A stretch of 64,000 nt of DNA, taken from Bifidobacterium sp. ESL0745 (GTDB lineage: Bacteria; Actinomycetota; Actinomycetes; Actinomycetales; Bifidobacteriaceae). The notes below the pieces were generated by a model, which worked only from the letters and a program-made list of their open reading frames with translations, had not been told where the DNA came from and searched no databases. Shown here one piece after another: positions 1 to 14,587 of the stretch. The position numbers and the translations under genes were made by a program. Positions within the stretch are counted from its first letter, which is position 1. Each line of letters starts with the position of its first letter. The stretch lies in the NCBI RefSeq assembly GCF_029433335.1, contig NZ_JAQTHX010000001.1, forward strand, positions 372,001 through 436,000. Reading direction: 5' to 3'.

Positions 1-83
1 AAGACACGAAAAGTGTGAGCTGTGCCGGTTCATAGCCCGGTGATAGGCTTGAGCCATCAATGCAGGTTTTGAAACGAGGGACT

Positions 84-1031
84 ATGGGACTGTTCGGATT
101 CGGCAAAAAGAAGCACCGCGATGACGATAATGAGGCCGAAACAAAGGCCAAGGAGGCTGCGGTTGAGGATGACAAGACTGGTGAAACCGGTGAGAATGAA
201 GCCAAGGATGTCGAGAATGACGCGGTGAATGCCTCTGACGATAAGAATTCGGAAGCCGAATCCAGTACGGAATCGGATGCTGGCAGCGATGAGGATGTGG
301 AAAACAGGCACAAGGTTCCCGATGAGCCGAGTGAAGCCTATCCGGATCGTGGCGAGCTTTATGGGCCTTGGGACATTGAAGAGCAAAAAGCCCCCAATTA
401 CGATGAGTACCTTGACATGGGTGCTTATTATCTGCCGTTCATGCCGGATACCAAACTTCGTGTGAAGGCCAATCGTGCCAGCGGCCAGGTGGTTGGCTGC
501 ACCGTTTCCTACAAGGATTCCAGCCTTGAGATCGAGGCGCTTGCTGCCCCCAAGACCCTCGGACTTTGGGACGGGGTCAGTGAGGACTTGCTTGCGGCCA
601 ATCCCAAGGCGAACGAGCAGCCTGGCATTTTCGGTACGGAAATCAAGCTGCCGGTCACCGTCAATGGTGGCAAGAGGCTGATTACACGTATCGTAGGTGT
701 CGACGGCCCGCGTTGGATGCTTCGCGGCATCTTCTCCGGTCGTGCTGCCACCCATCCGGAAAGTCCGGAAACCAAGGCATTGAACCAGTACTTTTCCGAT
801 ATCGTGGTCGACCGCGGTGAAGAGCCGCTGGCCCCGCGTGACCTGGTTCCGATGCACCCGCCCGTTTCGCCCGAACAGCGTCGCAAGGCTGACGAGGCAG
901 CCGCCAAAGCCGACAAGGATGGCGACGGCCACAAGATTCCCAAGCGCATCAAGGGACCGTTCGTCGCTGACCAACAGACCGAGGTGCAGACCACGATTTC
1001 CCGCGGACCGATGTTCTCGGAGCTGCGCTGA
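84..1031 (+). CDS. DUF3710 domain-containing protein
   Basis: A 315-residue protein of the actinobacterial DUF3710 family; the molecular function is unknown. It starts with MGLFGFGKKK, the usual start of this family. That fixes the start at the ATG at 84, preceded by a GAGGGA ribosome site, rather than an in-frame ATG 24 bases upstream. Residues ~12-85 are a highly acidic, low-complexity tail. The conserved domain begins near the YGPWD motif (~residue 92), runs to about residue 260 and contains a GPRWMLRG segment. In mycobacteria and streptomycetes this gene normally lies beside dut; here dut is about 57 kb away at the other end of the window. A soluble cytoplasmic protein is likely. The family call is firm; the function is not known. 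Confidence 0.88.
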   Translation: MGLFGFGKKKHRDDDNEAETKAKEAAVEDDKTGETGENEAKDVENDAVNASDDKNSEAESSTESDAGSDEDVENRHKVPDEPSEAYPDRGELYGPWDIEEQKAPNYDEYLDMGAYYLPFMPDTKLRVKANRASGQVVGCTVSYKDSSLEIEALAAPKTLGLWDGVSEDLLAANPKANEQPGIFGTEIKLPVTVNGGKRLITRIVGVDGPRWMLRGIFSGRAATHPESPETKALNQYFSDIVVDRGEEPLAPRDLVPMHPPVSPEQRRKADEAAAKADKDGDGHKIPKRIKGPFVADQQTEVQTTISRGPMFSELR

Positions 1032-1045
1032 TTCCAAATACTTGG

Positions 1046-1080
1046 TTCGCCGGTTATGCCTTCGTAGGCTGACCGGCGAA
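1046..1080 (+). terminator. Hairpin after the DUF3710 gene
   Basis: TTCGCCGGT (1046-1054) pairs perfectly with ACCGGCGAA (1072-1080), with a smaller inner GCC/GGC stem. It lies 15 bases past the stop codon. There is no clear T-run after it, so it may be a weak terminator or an mRNA-stabilising hairpin. Confidence 0.45.
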
Positions 1081-1253
1081 TTATGTATCGGCGTCGATGG
1101 ATGGAACAATAAAAAATATTAAAATATGTATATGTGGAATGCTGGCAGCGCCGGTGCGAATTGTGGTGATTGCCGGTCAGGTCGATATTGAAACGCAGAT
1201 TTCAACAATACATGCTTCAATAACACAGGTAACACCAAACCGGATAAGGGATT

Positions 1254-2087
1254 ATGACCGAGACGAAAAAAAAGCAGGGGCTAGCGGCGCTGGCTGCGGC
1301 CGGTAACGGCGAGGACTTTTCCGTCATCGACGCCATCGGCGGGGTGCGTGGCGTCATCGAATCGATGCTGCCCGGATTTGTCTTCGTGGTCATGTTCGTC
1401 ATCACGTCCGACCTCAAATTGACGATTATCGTTTCGGCGGTGTTGGCAGTGGTTTTGGTTGTGGTGCGCCTTGTGCAGCGCCAGACGATACTCGGCGCGC
1501 TGGCGGGTCTGATCTCTGTGGCCATCTGCCTGATTTGGGCGTGGAACACCCATGAGGCCCGCAACTACTACATGTATGGGTTCATCACCAACAGCGTCTA
1601 TATTGTCGTACTGGCCATCACGCTGGCCATCCGCGTACCGGGAGTCGGTTTTCTGGTCGAATTCATCCGATCCCTGCCCACCGAGCATTTCCGGGCATGG
1701 CTCGCCGATTGGCGAGGTGACAGGAAACTCGTTCGCGCCTATGACATCGTCACGGCCATGTGGATTGGTGTCTTCGCGTTGCGTTTGGTGGTGCAGGTGC
1801 CGCTTTACCTCACCAATCATGTCACTTGGCTGGGCACAACCCGTCTTCTGATGGGGCTGCCGTTCTGGGCGTTGGCCATTTGGATCTCCTACTTGATCAT
1901 TGCTGATCCGATGAGGCATCATCCCAAATTCAAGTCCGGTGGTGAGGATGAGGACGATAACGATGACAAAAAGAAGTCGGACACTCAGGCAGTGGACGAA
2001 GACGAGCCAAACGTCGACGATATGCGCACCGTAGAAGCCGCAAACGCGGAGGTCGTCGTGAAGGCTGCGGACGAGGGCCAACGATAG
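1254..2087 (+). CDS. DUF3159 integral membrane protein
   Basis: A 277-residue membrane protein of the DUF3159 family, function unknown. The ATG at 1254 follows an AAGGGA site. After a short cytoplasmic head it has the family signature with IGGVRGVIESMLPG (~residues 24-37). About six hydrophobic segments follow, to residue ~225, including the WAWNTHEARNYYMYG loop. The last ~50 residues are a charged tail of Asp, Glu and Lys. It follows the DUF3710 gene in the same direction, as in other actinobacteria, so the two are probably functionally linked, although 222 bases separate them. No catalytic residues are recognisable. Confidence 0.85.
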   Translation: MTETKKKQGLAALAAAGNGEDFSVIDAIGGVRGVIESMLPGFVFVVMFVITSDLKLTIIVSAVLAVVLVVVRLVQRQTILGALAGLISVAICLIWAWNTHEARNYYMYGFITNSVYIVVLAITLAIRVPGVGFLVEFIRSLPTEHFRAWLADWRGDRKLVRAYDIVTAMWIGVFALRLVVQVPLYLTNHVTWLGTTRLLMGLPFWALAIWISYLIIADPMRHHPKFKSGGEDEDDNDDKKKSDTQAVDEDEPNVDDMRTVEAANAEVVVKAADEGQR

Positions 2088-2226
2088 ACTGGGATTCCAG
2101 TCATGGGGATATGCCGGTTACGGAATCAGATGAATATCGGCGTCGTTATGTCATACAAAATGAATGATAAGGTGCGGAATCTCATAGTTTGCCGTGCCGC
2201 CATAACTTTAGAAGCAGAGGTCAGAA

Positions 2227-3525
2227 ATGCAAGCCACAGTACGTATCGAACGTTACGCGGATCAGGGGCGTTGCATCGCCCATATCGACGGGCGGGTGGT
2301 CTTCGTGCGTTTCGCGCTGCCCGGCGAATTGGACACCATCGAACTGGACGAACCGCACGAGCGCGATGACCGCTTCTGGACCGGTGAAGTCGTGGACGTG
2401 GTCGAGCCCTCGGAAGACCGCGTGGAGCCGCTGTGGCCGTTGGCCGGCCCGTTGGCGCAAGGCGGGGGAGTCGGTGGCGCCGATCTGATCCATGTCTCGC
2501 TGTCTGGTCAGCTCAAGTGGAAATCAGCGGTTATCACCGACCAGATGCGGCGTATGGGTCACCTTGACATCGACGATGTTCCGGTGGCGCGCATGGACGG
2601 CGATGTCGATGAAAAGGGCCTGCACTGGCGCACTCGTATCGAGCTCATCGCCGACGAGGAAGGCCGCGTGTCGATGCGCCGCCGCGCCTCGCATACCCGT
2701 GTGCGTATCGATACGATGCCGCTGGCCACGCGGGCGCTGCTCGCCGTCGCCCGTGACCAGAAACTTTGGGATGAACAGTTCGAGCCTGGTGCCAAGATTC
2801 GTGTCGCCGTGCCGGAACCCCGTGATATCCACACCTCCAAAGTACCCAACAAGGTCTTGCTTGAGGCCATCGGTGACAACTTCGCCATCACTGTTGACGG
2901 GCATCTTCATGCAGGTTCAAAGCGTCTCAAAGAAGTCGTGGACGTGGACGGCAAACGCTATAAGTACGGTGTGGAGGCCGACGGGTTCTGGCAGGTGCAC
3001 CGCATGGCCCCGCCGACACTCGTCAAATATGTGATGCGTCTTGTCAGCCAGGAGCTTTCCGGAGTTCAATCCGCGACGCTGTGGGACCTTTTCTCCGGCT
3101 CTGGCCTGTTTACCGTACCGCTGGCCAAAACCTTTGCGCACACCCACATGCTGTCTGTCGAAGGCGGACGTATGGCGGTGCGCAATGCCGAACGCAATCT
3201 GCACATTGCCAAGGACGCCAATGTCACCGTGTTGCAGGGCGATGTCTCGCACTGCCTGCGCAATGTTCCTGAAGAGCTGGCCAATCCCAATGTCGTTGTG
3301 CTTGACCCGCCGCGCGCCGGAGCCAAAGCACAGGTTTGCCGGCAACTCGCTGAGGCAGACACGCACTCGATCGTTTACATCGCCTGCGACCCCACCAGCC
3401 TCGCTCGTGACATGGCGACGCTCACCAAGCTTGGCTATGGTCTGAAGTCGATTCAGGCGTTCGACATCTATCCGATGACCCATCACGTTGAGACGGTGGC
3501 GCTGTTCACGCGTGAAAACCAGTGA
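2227..3525 (+). CDS. Class I SAM-dependent RNA methyltransferase, TRAM domain (TrmA/RlmD-like)
   Basis: A 432-residue putative RNA uridine-C5 methyltransferase. An N-terminal TRAM (OB-fold) domain (~residues 1-60, binds RNA) is followed by a Rossmann methyltransferase domain. The SAM loop reads LFSGSGLFTVPLA (~residues 290-302), the catalytic motif DPPRAG is at ~360, and the ACDPTSLARD segment (~387) carries the nucleophilic Cys expected for the covalent RNA intermediate. The 4Fe-4S cysteine cluster found after the TRAM domain in RlmD is not visible; the equivalent stretch reads GGVGGADLIHVS, without Cys. The start at 2227 is supported by an AGAGGTCAG site. The target base (tRNA or 23S rRNA) cannot be read from sequence. 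Confidence 0.87.
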   Translation: MQATVRIERYADQGRCIAHIDGRVVFVRFALPGELDTIELDEPHERDDRFWTGEVVDVVEPSEDRVEPLWPLAGPLAQGGGVGGADLIHVSLSGQLKWKSAVITDQMRRMGHLDIDDVPVARMDGDVDEKGLHWRTRIELIADEEGRVSMRRRASHTRVRIDTMPLATRALLAVARDQKLWDEQFEPGAKIRVAVPEPRDIHTSKVPNKVLLEAIGDNFAITVDGHLHAGSKRLKEVVDVDGKRYKYGVEADGFWQVHRMAPPTLVKYVMRLVSQELSGVQSATLWDLFSGSGLFTVPLAKTFAHTHMLSVEGGRMAVRNAERNLHIAKDANVTVLQGDVSHCLRNVPEELANPNVVVLDPPRAGAKAQVCRQLAEADTHSIVYIACDPTSLARDMATLTKLGYGLKSIQAFDIYPMTHHVETVALFTRENQ

Positions 3526-3539
3526 AGTAGGCGAATACG

Positions 3540-4106
3540 TTGCACCGGGAATTGTCAATCGTTCTGAGCGCTTGTATGGCATTGTCGTCCTTGCCGGCGC
3601 TCGTTTCCTGTGCTCCGGACAACATGATTGCCGGTGACACCCAGTCGGTATCTGGCCATGTCACCCATGACAGCCGTGACAAATCCGACTTGCTTATCGG
3701 TGTGGTGACGGCAGGCGACGAAAACCTTGACCAGACGGTGATAGAGGCATTCGAGAAGGTTGATATCAAGGCCATATATGCCGCGGCCCCGGACGGCGGG
3801 GTGCCGGACCCGAATCAGTCGTTTACGGATATGACCCGTCGGCCGGTCAGTGCATTCGTGGTCAGCGGCCTTGATATGCGCGGCAATCGGGCCAACGGGT
3901 GGAACCAGGCTTTTCGCACGGCGCATGACGCCGGGATCCCGGTGATATTGGTCGATGCGGTGCGCTCCGATACCAAGTTGTACGCCGAAGCGTTGCGGAT
4001 AGTCCCGCCCGGAGGCGACAACGGCACGGTTTCTTTCGCCGATGCCGTCCAATTGGCGATCAACGACAATCCGCATCCCAAGATGATGAGCGTGACGTTA
4101 CCGTAA
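3540..4106 (+). CDS. Short sugar-binding-protein-like lipoprotein, probably truncated
   Basis: A 188-residue predicted lipoprotein. A signal peptide of about 23 residues ends in a lipobox-like LVSC (Cys24). The mature part resembles the N-terminal lobe of a periplasmic-binding-protein type 1 fold: a GVVTAGDENL strand, an AFVVSGLD segment, and an AGIPVILVDAV strand that in full-length sugar-binding proteins leads into the ligand pocket. Full-length relatives are about 320-380 residues, so the second lobe is missing. No ABC permease or ATPase gene is adjacent. The TTG start at 3540 lies 14 bases past the preceding stop; a start at TTG 3555 or ATG 3574 is possible. It may be a decayed gene or a stand-alone surface lipoprotein. 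Confidence 0.55.
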   Translation: MHRELSIVLSACMALSSLPALVSCAPDNMIAGDTQSVSGHVTHDSRDKSDLLIGVVTAGDENLDQTVIEAFEKVDIKAIYAAAPDGGVPDPNQSFTDMTRRPVSAFVVSGLDMRGNRANGWNQAFRTAHDAGIPVILVDAVRSDTKLYAEALRIVPPGGDNGTVSFADAVQLAINDNPHPKMMSVTLP

Positions 4107-4178
4107 ATATGCAGGAAGTGCCCACCGCGAACGTGGCCGACACGATAGAGTGGCACAACATATACTTTTAACGGAGCA

Positions 4179-4209
4179 AACCGCCTTAGCGTCTGAAATT
4201 TAGGCGGTT
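4179..4209 (+). terminator. Hairpin before the P-type ATPase gene
   Basis: AACCGCCT (4179-4186) pairs with AGGCGGTT (4202-4209). It lies between the lipoprotein-like gene and the ATPase start at 4286. The run of Ts is missing, so it could equally be a leader hairpin. Confidence 0.4.
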
Positions 4210-4285
4210 GATGCGACAACATGAAAGCAGCGGCGAACCGTGGAATGATGCGCACGGGCGAATCAACGGGGGTAAGGGGCATTCA

Positions 4286-6988
<2,703 letters not shown>

Positions 6989-7296
6989 ACCTGCGATTTT
7001 TGCAAAGTTTTGTCAAGTGTGCAGGTTCGACATCATTGGCAACAAAGGGAAAGCTCAATCTGCATATATTGTTGTTGTTTGATAATAACGCGCTGGTTCT
7101 GATAATCCTTGCGGGCTTCCTGACGCTTGTATCCTAGGCGGTCTCACATAGTGAATTGACCTCTTTCGTTGATTTTCCAAGCATTTCATCTTGTAATTAT
7201 CGTGGAATCGAACACGAAACGGCATTATTAACGTTTCTGACTTTTGATTGGCCGATAATGAAATAAGGATATTGTCAAAACACTCGGAGGATTTCA
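6989..7296. other. 307-base gap before aconitase
   Basis: No credible gene is visible. Just after the ATPase stop, ACCTGC and GCAGGT can form a short stem around a long T-rich loop, a weak terminator at best. The rest is A/T-richer than its surroundings and presumably holds the acnA promoter, but I could not pick a convincing -35/-10 pair. The aconitase ribosome site CGGAGG closes the gap. Confidence 0.5.
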
Positions 7297-10053
<2,757 letters not shown>

Positions 10054-10060
10054 GTTCCGA

Positions 10061-10132
10061 CACAAGTCGACAGATAGGTTTTAAGAAATGGTGGAATAGA
10101 GCCAATCTCAAAAACCTATCTACCGACTTGTG
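10061..10132. repeat. 72-bp palindromic repeat, copy 1
   Basis: An imperfect palindrome with arms CACAAGTCG...CGACTTGTG and inner arms GATAGGTTTT...AAAACCTATC. The middle (GGTGGAATAGAGCCAATCT) is shared with copy 2. It lies between the convergent acnA and response-regulator genes, 8 bases past the acnA stop. Related copies are at 13505-13578 and 14561-14637. Confidence 0.9.
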
Positions 10133-10137
10133 CTTTG

Positions 10138-10827
10138 CTAAAGATCCGCCCGCTCCACAATCCTGCTCAGCAGCACGCGGTTGACATCGAGTTTCGCGCA
10201 AGCCGAGGAGAGTTCCGCCTTCACCGTGCGTTCGGAAATGAACATGTCCTTGGCGATTTCCGCATTGGAAAGTCCTTCCGCCGCCAGCACCGCGGCCTTG
10301 CGTTCGCGGTCGCCAAGCGTGTCCAACAATCTTCTCGCCTCGTCACGCCGCGAACGAAAACGATCCTTTTCCAGATCGTTCATCAGTTGCCGTTGGCTGT
10401 CGGTGTTGAACTGGGGGCTTCCTTGGCAGATGGCCAAGATATGTTTGACGATGTCTTCGGCGGGGTCGGTTTTCGAGACGAACCCTTCGGCCCCGGCCTC
10501 GATGGCGCGTTGCACCGTGCTTGAGGGACTCAGTGCCGTAAGAATAAGGACATGCGGGCGCGGTGTGAGATCAAGCATCCGACGTGTCGCTTCGATGCCA
10601 TTCATGCCGGGCATATCGATGTCCATCAGCACTACATCCGGATGTTCCGCCCTGGCATGTTCCAGAGCCTGTGTACCGTCGGTTGCCGTGGACAGTACCT
10701 TGACCGTCCCGTCTGAGGATTCCGTGAGAATCATGGCCAGCGCCTGGCAGATCAGCGGGTCGTCATCGATGACGCTGACGGTGATTGGTTTGCTGGTGCT
10801 GTTCTCGGTGACGGTTTGCTCGCTCAT
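10138..10827 (-). CDS. Response regulator, NarL/LuxR family
   Basis: A 229-residue DNA-binding response regulator. The N-terminal receiver has the acidic pocket (VSVIDDDP, ~residues 17-24), the phospho-acceptor Asp69 in VVLMDIDMPG, and the conserved Lys in SKTDPAED (~119). The C-terminal helix-turn-helix of the LuxR type is at ~165-222, ending in SRIVERADL. It is encoded downstream of and in the same direction as the histidine kinase at 11002-12393, 174 bases away, and the two should form a signalling pair. The target genes and signal are not evident; the Ltp-repeat protein gene beyond the kinase is a candidate target by position only. Confidence 0.92.
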   Translation of the reverse strand: MSEQTVTENSTSKPITVSVIDDDPLICQALAMILTESSDGTVKVLSTATDGTQALEHARAEHPDVVLMDIDMPGMNGIEATRRMLDLTPRPHVLILTALSPSSTVQRAIEAGAEGFVSKTDPAEDIVKHILAICQGSPQFNTDSQRQLMNDLEKDRFRSRRDEARRLLDTLGDRERKAAVLAAEGLSNAEIAKDMFISERTVKAELSSACAKLDVNRVLLSRIVERADL

Positions 10828-11001
10828 GGTTGCAATTCTAGCGAATCGTGGGCCATAAAAGGTATCGGATATTGATTTTTCCTTCTTCTATATGTCGAAG
10901 AACGAATGCGCTATGCAAGATGAACACTTTTGACCTATAACCTGTGATCTGTGATTTGAACGATGAATATGGTGTGTGAAGCAACGGTTTACGCACCGGT
11001 T

Positions 11002-12393
11002 TCACTTCGCGATCCAAGGCAGCGACACTTCAAGGTTGAATTGTCCGCGTCCATCAAGTCCGTACGAGCAGTTTCCGCCGGCCGTATGTACGCGCTCGGT
11101 GAGTCCTGGCAGTCCTGCACCACCGCTGCCTTGTGCATGGCCGTTTTGAATGTTCTGTGGAATCGGGTTGATCAGATGGACATGGATTCCCGCTTCCGGG
11201 CGCGCGGTGACCTCCAGGGAAACCGTTGTTCCCGGCGCGTGTTTGCGTGCGTTCGTCAGCCCCTCCTGAATAGCGCGGTAGGCCACCTTGCCGATGCTTT
11301 CATTCAGTTCGCTGAGTTGGTTGATGTCGATCCATGTCGAAAGATGCATACCGTTGTCGGTCGACGAAGCCAAAAGTTCTTCCAAAGTGGCCCGGCTCAA
11401 TGAGGTCTCATCGCTTGCGGCGAGGGTGTTCACCGCCGCTTTCGGGTCGCGCAGCATATCGATGACGGTGTGTGCCTCGTTGACCGCTTGTGCCGCCTGG
11501 CTGCGTATCTGCTCGGATTCCCGTTTCGTCTGGTCGACCAAAGCTGTCAGTGTATGGTCGCTATCTATTTGATTATCCGAACGCACGAGTTTCGCCAGTT
11601 TTCCGGTTTGTATGGTCAGTGCATTGGCGTTGAGCGCGACCAATGACAACGTATGGGCCAAGGTGTCATGCGCTTCAGCAGCGATGGCATCGGAAAGTTG
11701 TTGGTTGCTCAAGCTCGTTTGCAGATTATCGGCTTGGATTTGAGCCGCATCGGCCTTGAGTGTTTCGGCTTTGAGATTGGCGCGGGAGCGGATATGCAGA
11801 CCGACCAGCGTGGCAATGAGCACGCTGACGAGCGCCGCAACGATGGCCGTGACACGCATGGTGGTGATACTGGAAGCCAGCACGATGGGATCGTGTGCGG
11901 TGTCGGCCCGTGGCTTGGCGAAGAAAACCGCCCATACCGAGCGATTCAATGGTTGAAACGTGTCGCGTGCCTGGGCGAATACTGCGATGGCGGTGGCCAT
12001 GACTATCGCCACAATCGAGCGTCGCTGCCCTGAACGACGTGCCAACAGTGCGCTCAGGGCCATGGTGGAGATGATCGAATCAAAGGGGAATACCAATACC
12101 AGCAGGCAAGCGAAAAGAAAAACATATTCCGGGTATGTCGACCTTTTCGGGAAGATGAATCCTACAGCCAGGGAGAGCAGTAGCGACAAGACGCTCCAGA
12201 GTGCGCCCAGTCCGCCTTGTTTGACGGCGTCGGACATCAGGAATATCGTTTCCACGAAGCACATCAGATCGGCGAACACAATCATGGCGACGGTGCACCA
12301 CCATTTGGTGTCCACCTCCACGATCTGCGAATCATCCGATTGCATGCCCAAGCGTGATGGCAGATGCTGCAAACCAGCTATGAAAGAGGTCAT
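11002..12393 (-). CDS. Membrane sensor histidine kinase, HisKA_3 (NarX/DesK-like)
   Basis: A 463-residue sensor kinase partnered with the regulator downstream. Residues ~32-200 form about six membrane helices with short loops and no obvious extracellular sensor domain, so it probably senses a membrane-associated signal. A coiled linker (~205-235) leads to the H-box AEAHDTLAHTLSLV with His242. The ATP-binding domain has the N-box-like YRAIQEGLTNARKHA and the G-box GGAGLPGLTERV near the C-terminus. The sequence after His is HDTLAH rather than the commoner HDxxxQ. The start at 12393 is the first in-frame ATG. Confidence 0.9.
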   Translation of the reverse strand: MTSFIAGLQHLPSRLGMQSDDSQIVEVDTKWWCTVAMIVFADLMCFVETIFLMSDAVKQGGLGALWSVLSLLLSLAVGFIFPKRSTYPEYVFLFACLLVLVFPFDSIISTMALSALLARRSGQRRSIVAIVMATAIAVFAQARDTFQPLNRSVWAVFFAKPRADTAHDPIVLASSITTMRVTAIVAALVSVLIATLVGLHIRSRANLKAETLKADAAQIQADNLQTSLSNQQLSDAIAAEAHDTLAHTLSLVALNANALTIQTGKLAKLVRSDNQIDSDHTLTALVDQTKRESEQIRSQAAQAVNEAHTVIDMLRDPKAAVNTLAASDETSLSRATLEELLASSTDNGMHLSTWIDINQLSELNESIGKVAYRAIQEGLTNARKHAPGTTVSLEVTARPEAGIHVHLINPIPQNIQNGHAQGSGGAGLPGLTERVHTAGGNCSYGLDGRGQFNLEVSLPWIAK

Positions 12394-12609
12394 AGCGCCA
12401 TTCTATGGGATGGATATACACAACGCCATTGGACATCCGGGTTAGAAAATCTTAAGGATTCTGCCCTTTCGGGCGATTGGATTTGTCCGTTGGCCCAATA
12501 GAAAAAGGCTCTCTAACAAAGAATAATCAATTGTAGGGCGTGACCGAGGGGATCGTCAATCTTTCCTGCACTCGCCTGTCATGATTAGAGCAAAAGAAAA
12601 GGGGTTATC

Positions 12610-13497
12610 GTGCCAGATTCACCGCAGCCTTTTAATGGGTATCCCAACAATTCCACGGATAATGGTGGCGCTGCGCCATACAACGGTTCGTCGGTTTATC
12701 CGCAAGGAATGGATTCCACACAGTCCGGGGTCGGTCCCAACGGCTCAACCAATCCGTCCGTAGGTAATTCGAATGGGCCCATTCAGGGAAATCCGTTTCC
12801 TGTGATGGGTGGTAATCCGCAATTCCCGGATTCTGGCGGTAATCATCACTCGGTTGGTCGCCGGTCCGAACATTTTTCGGCTTGCGGTGTGACCGCTTTG
12901 GTGCTTGGCATCGTCGGCACCGTGTTGAGTTTCATCCCCATCGTCAATAATGTCGCCGCGGTTCTGGGCGTCATCGGCGTTGTGTTCGGTATCATCGGCT
13001 TGGTCGGGGTGTTCAGAGGCAAGAAGCGCGGCAAAGCGCTCACCATTGCCGGCGCCGTACTGAGCGTTGTCGCCATCGTCATCACGCTGGTCATGCAATC
13101 GGCGGCAGGCAAGGCTTTCGATTCGGCTTCCAAAAGCATGCCTTCATCCACTTCGCAGCAGCAAACCCCTCAGCAAAAGAAGCCAAATGTACCTGCGGAA
13201 TATACCAATGCGTTGGCCTCTGCCAAGACGTATAGCGATACCATGCATATGAGCAAGCAGGGTATTTACGATCAATTGACCAGCGAAGCCGGTGACAAAT
13301 TCAGTGCGGATGCAGCACAATATGCTGTCGACAATCTTAAAACGGATTACAATGCGAATGCCCTCGCGGCGGCCAAATCGTATGAGAAAAACATGCATAT
13401 GAGTCCTGAGGCGATACGAGAGCAGCTTACTGCATCTGCCGGTGATAAATTCACTCCTCAGGAAGCGGACTATGCAATCCAGCATCTTAACGATTAA
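12610..13497 (+). CDS. DUF4190 membrane protein with two C-terminal Ltp repeats
   Basis: A 295-residue membrane protein. The start is a GTG at 12610 behind AAAAGGGG. Residues ~1-88 are Pro/Asn/Gly/Ser-rich and disordered. Residues ~92-165 form a DUF4190 domain of two to three helices with a GLVGVFRGKKRGK turn. The tail holds two copies (~198-245 and ~247-294) of the roughly 48-residue Ltp motif (SAKTYSDTMHMSKQGIYDQL and AAKSYEKNMHMSPEAIREQL). Ltp domains are known from a phage lipoprotein that blocks superinfection, but chromosomal copies are common in bifidobacteria and lactic acid bacteria and usually have no known role. There is no lipobox, so it is held by membrane helices. A palindromic repeat follows the stop by a few bases. 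Confidence 0.8.
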   Translation: MPDSPQPFNGYPNNSTDNGGAAPYNGSSVYPQGMDSTQSGVGPNGSTNPSVGNSNGPIQGNPFPVMGGNPQFPDSGGNHHSVGRRSEHFSACGVTALVLGIVGTVLSFIPIVNNVAAVLGVIGVVFGIIGLVGVFRGKKRGKALTIAGAVLSVVAIVITLVMQSAAGKAFDSASKSMPSSTSQQQTPQQKKPNVPAEYTNALASAKTYSDTMHMSKQGIYDQLTSEAGDKFSADAAQYAVDNLKTDYNANALAAAKSYEKNMHMSPEAIREQLTASAGDKFTPQEADYAIQHLND

Positions 13498-13504
13498 AAT
13501 TCTT

Positions 13505-13578
13505 ACACAAGTCGGTAGATAGGTTTTTGACAATGGCGGAATAGAGCCAATCTTAAAAACCTATTTGCCGACTTGTGT
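13505..13578. repeat. 74-bp palindromic repeat, copy 2
   Basis: Arms ACACAAGTCGG...CCGACTTGTGT, inner arms AGGTTTTT...AAAAACCT; the core GGCGGAATAGAGCCAATCTT is nearly the same as copy 1. It lies just after the Ltp-repeat gene and about 100 bases before the DUF559 gene. With copy 3 it brackets that gene. Confidence 0.9.
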
Positions 13579-13675
13579 ATTGCGACACTCCCGGGCGTCG
13601 TGGATAACCCCTATCATTCGACCACAATCATCGGAAGCGACGCGATAATTTCAGCAATTCTGTTATGTTCGGTTT

Positions 13676-14587
13676 ATGTATGAAATACGATACGAGCCAC
13701 ATTCCGGTCAGCTAATGCGGCACCAGGCCTGGCAGACGCAGCAGGAAGCCATAGGCCGGTGTCATAAGATCGTCGAAAGATCGGGTACCAAACAGGTTTT
13801 CGCACTGGGTACCGCTTTGCAACTAATGGGTGTCAACGTCGATTCTGTAGCCTGCGTTGATGGTGGGGTTGATGTTGACTTTTACCGATATAAGAGGTCA
13901 CGTAAGTTTCCTGTTGACATGCATTGCCATTTATGGAATCAATTGAGATATAAAGAATGTGTAACGAAAGTGGCCGATCTGTGGTGCACCACTCCGGAAG
14001 CAACATATGCGCAACTGGCGCAAGTTTTGCAATTCGAGCCTCTTATCACAGTGGCAGATAATTTGATGCGACGCGATAGGCTGTTGAAACGCACAACGCC
14101 GGAGCGTTTGCATGCTTTTGTGAAAACGCGAAAATATCTCACTTGTCAGAGCAAATGCCTGAGGGCATTAAACCTTGCCGAGCCCAATACGGATTCTTCT
14201 ATGGAGACGCGACTTCGTCTTGAGCTATTACGACGGGGGTTTCCCAAGCCTGTGGTTAATTTTGAGGTTGATGATTCGGTGGAAGGTACAAAATATTTAG
14301 ACATTGCTTATCCGCAATATCATGTCGCGGTTGAATACAATGGTCAGCATCATCTTCACCAGTATTTTGCCGATTCGGTGAGGCTCAACAGATTGGCGGC
14401 GGGAAACTGGCTGGTTTTCGCAGCGTGGGGAGAGATGTTCAATGATGAGATGGCATTGGATATGTTCTTCAATAACGTTCTTGAAGGGTTGCGTCATGCG
14501 GGAATGACGGATGAGCTGGTGCCAATAGATCTTTGGAAATGCTCTGATGGTCGAAGAAAACCGCACAAGTCAGCAAATAACTTTTAA
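13676..14587 (+). CDS. DUF559/restriction-endonuclease-fold orphan protein
   Basis: A 303-residue protein with a C-terminal restriction-endonuclease-like (DUF559, Vsr-like) domain. Residues Glu177 (SSMETRLRLELL), Asp209 (YLDIAYP), Glu220 and His225-226 (VEYNGQHH) match the nuclease core. Residues ~1-165 resemble the helical head of AbiEi-like/DUF559 proteins common in actinobacteria. No partner toxin, methylase or resolvase gene is adjacent. The gene looks A/T-richer than its neighbours and sits between palindromic repeats 2 and 3; its last codons and stop lie inside repeat 3. There is no ribosome site before the ATG, but a TATGTT -10-like box 6 bases upstream suggests a leaderless mRNA. Substrate unknown; possible defence or mobile cargo. 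Confidence 0.7.
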   Translation: MYEIRYEPHSGQLMRHQAWQTQQEAIGRCHKIVERSGTKQVFALGTALQLMGVNVDSVACVDGGVDVDFYRYKRSRKFPVDMHCHLWNQLRYKECVTKVADLWCTTPEATYAQLAQVLQFEPLITVADNLMRRDRLLKRTTPERLHAFVKTRKYLTCQSKCLRALNLAEPNTDSSMETRLRLELLRRGFPKPVVNFEVDDSVEGTKYLDIAYPQYHVAVEYNGQHHLHQYFADSVRLNRLAAGNWLVFAAWGEMFNDEMALDMFFNNVLEGLRHAGMTDELVPIDLWKCSDGRRKPHKSANNF

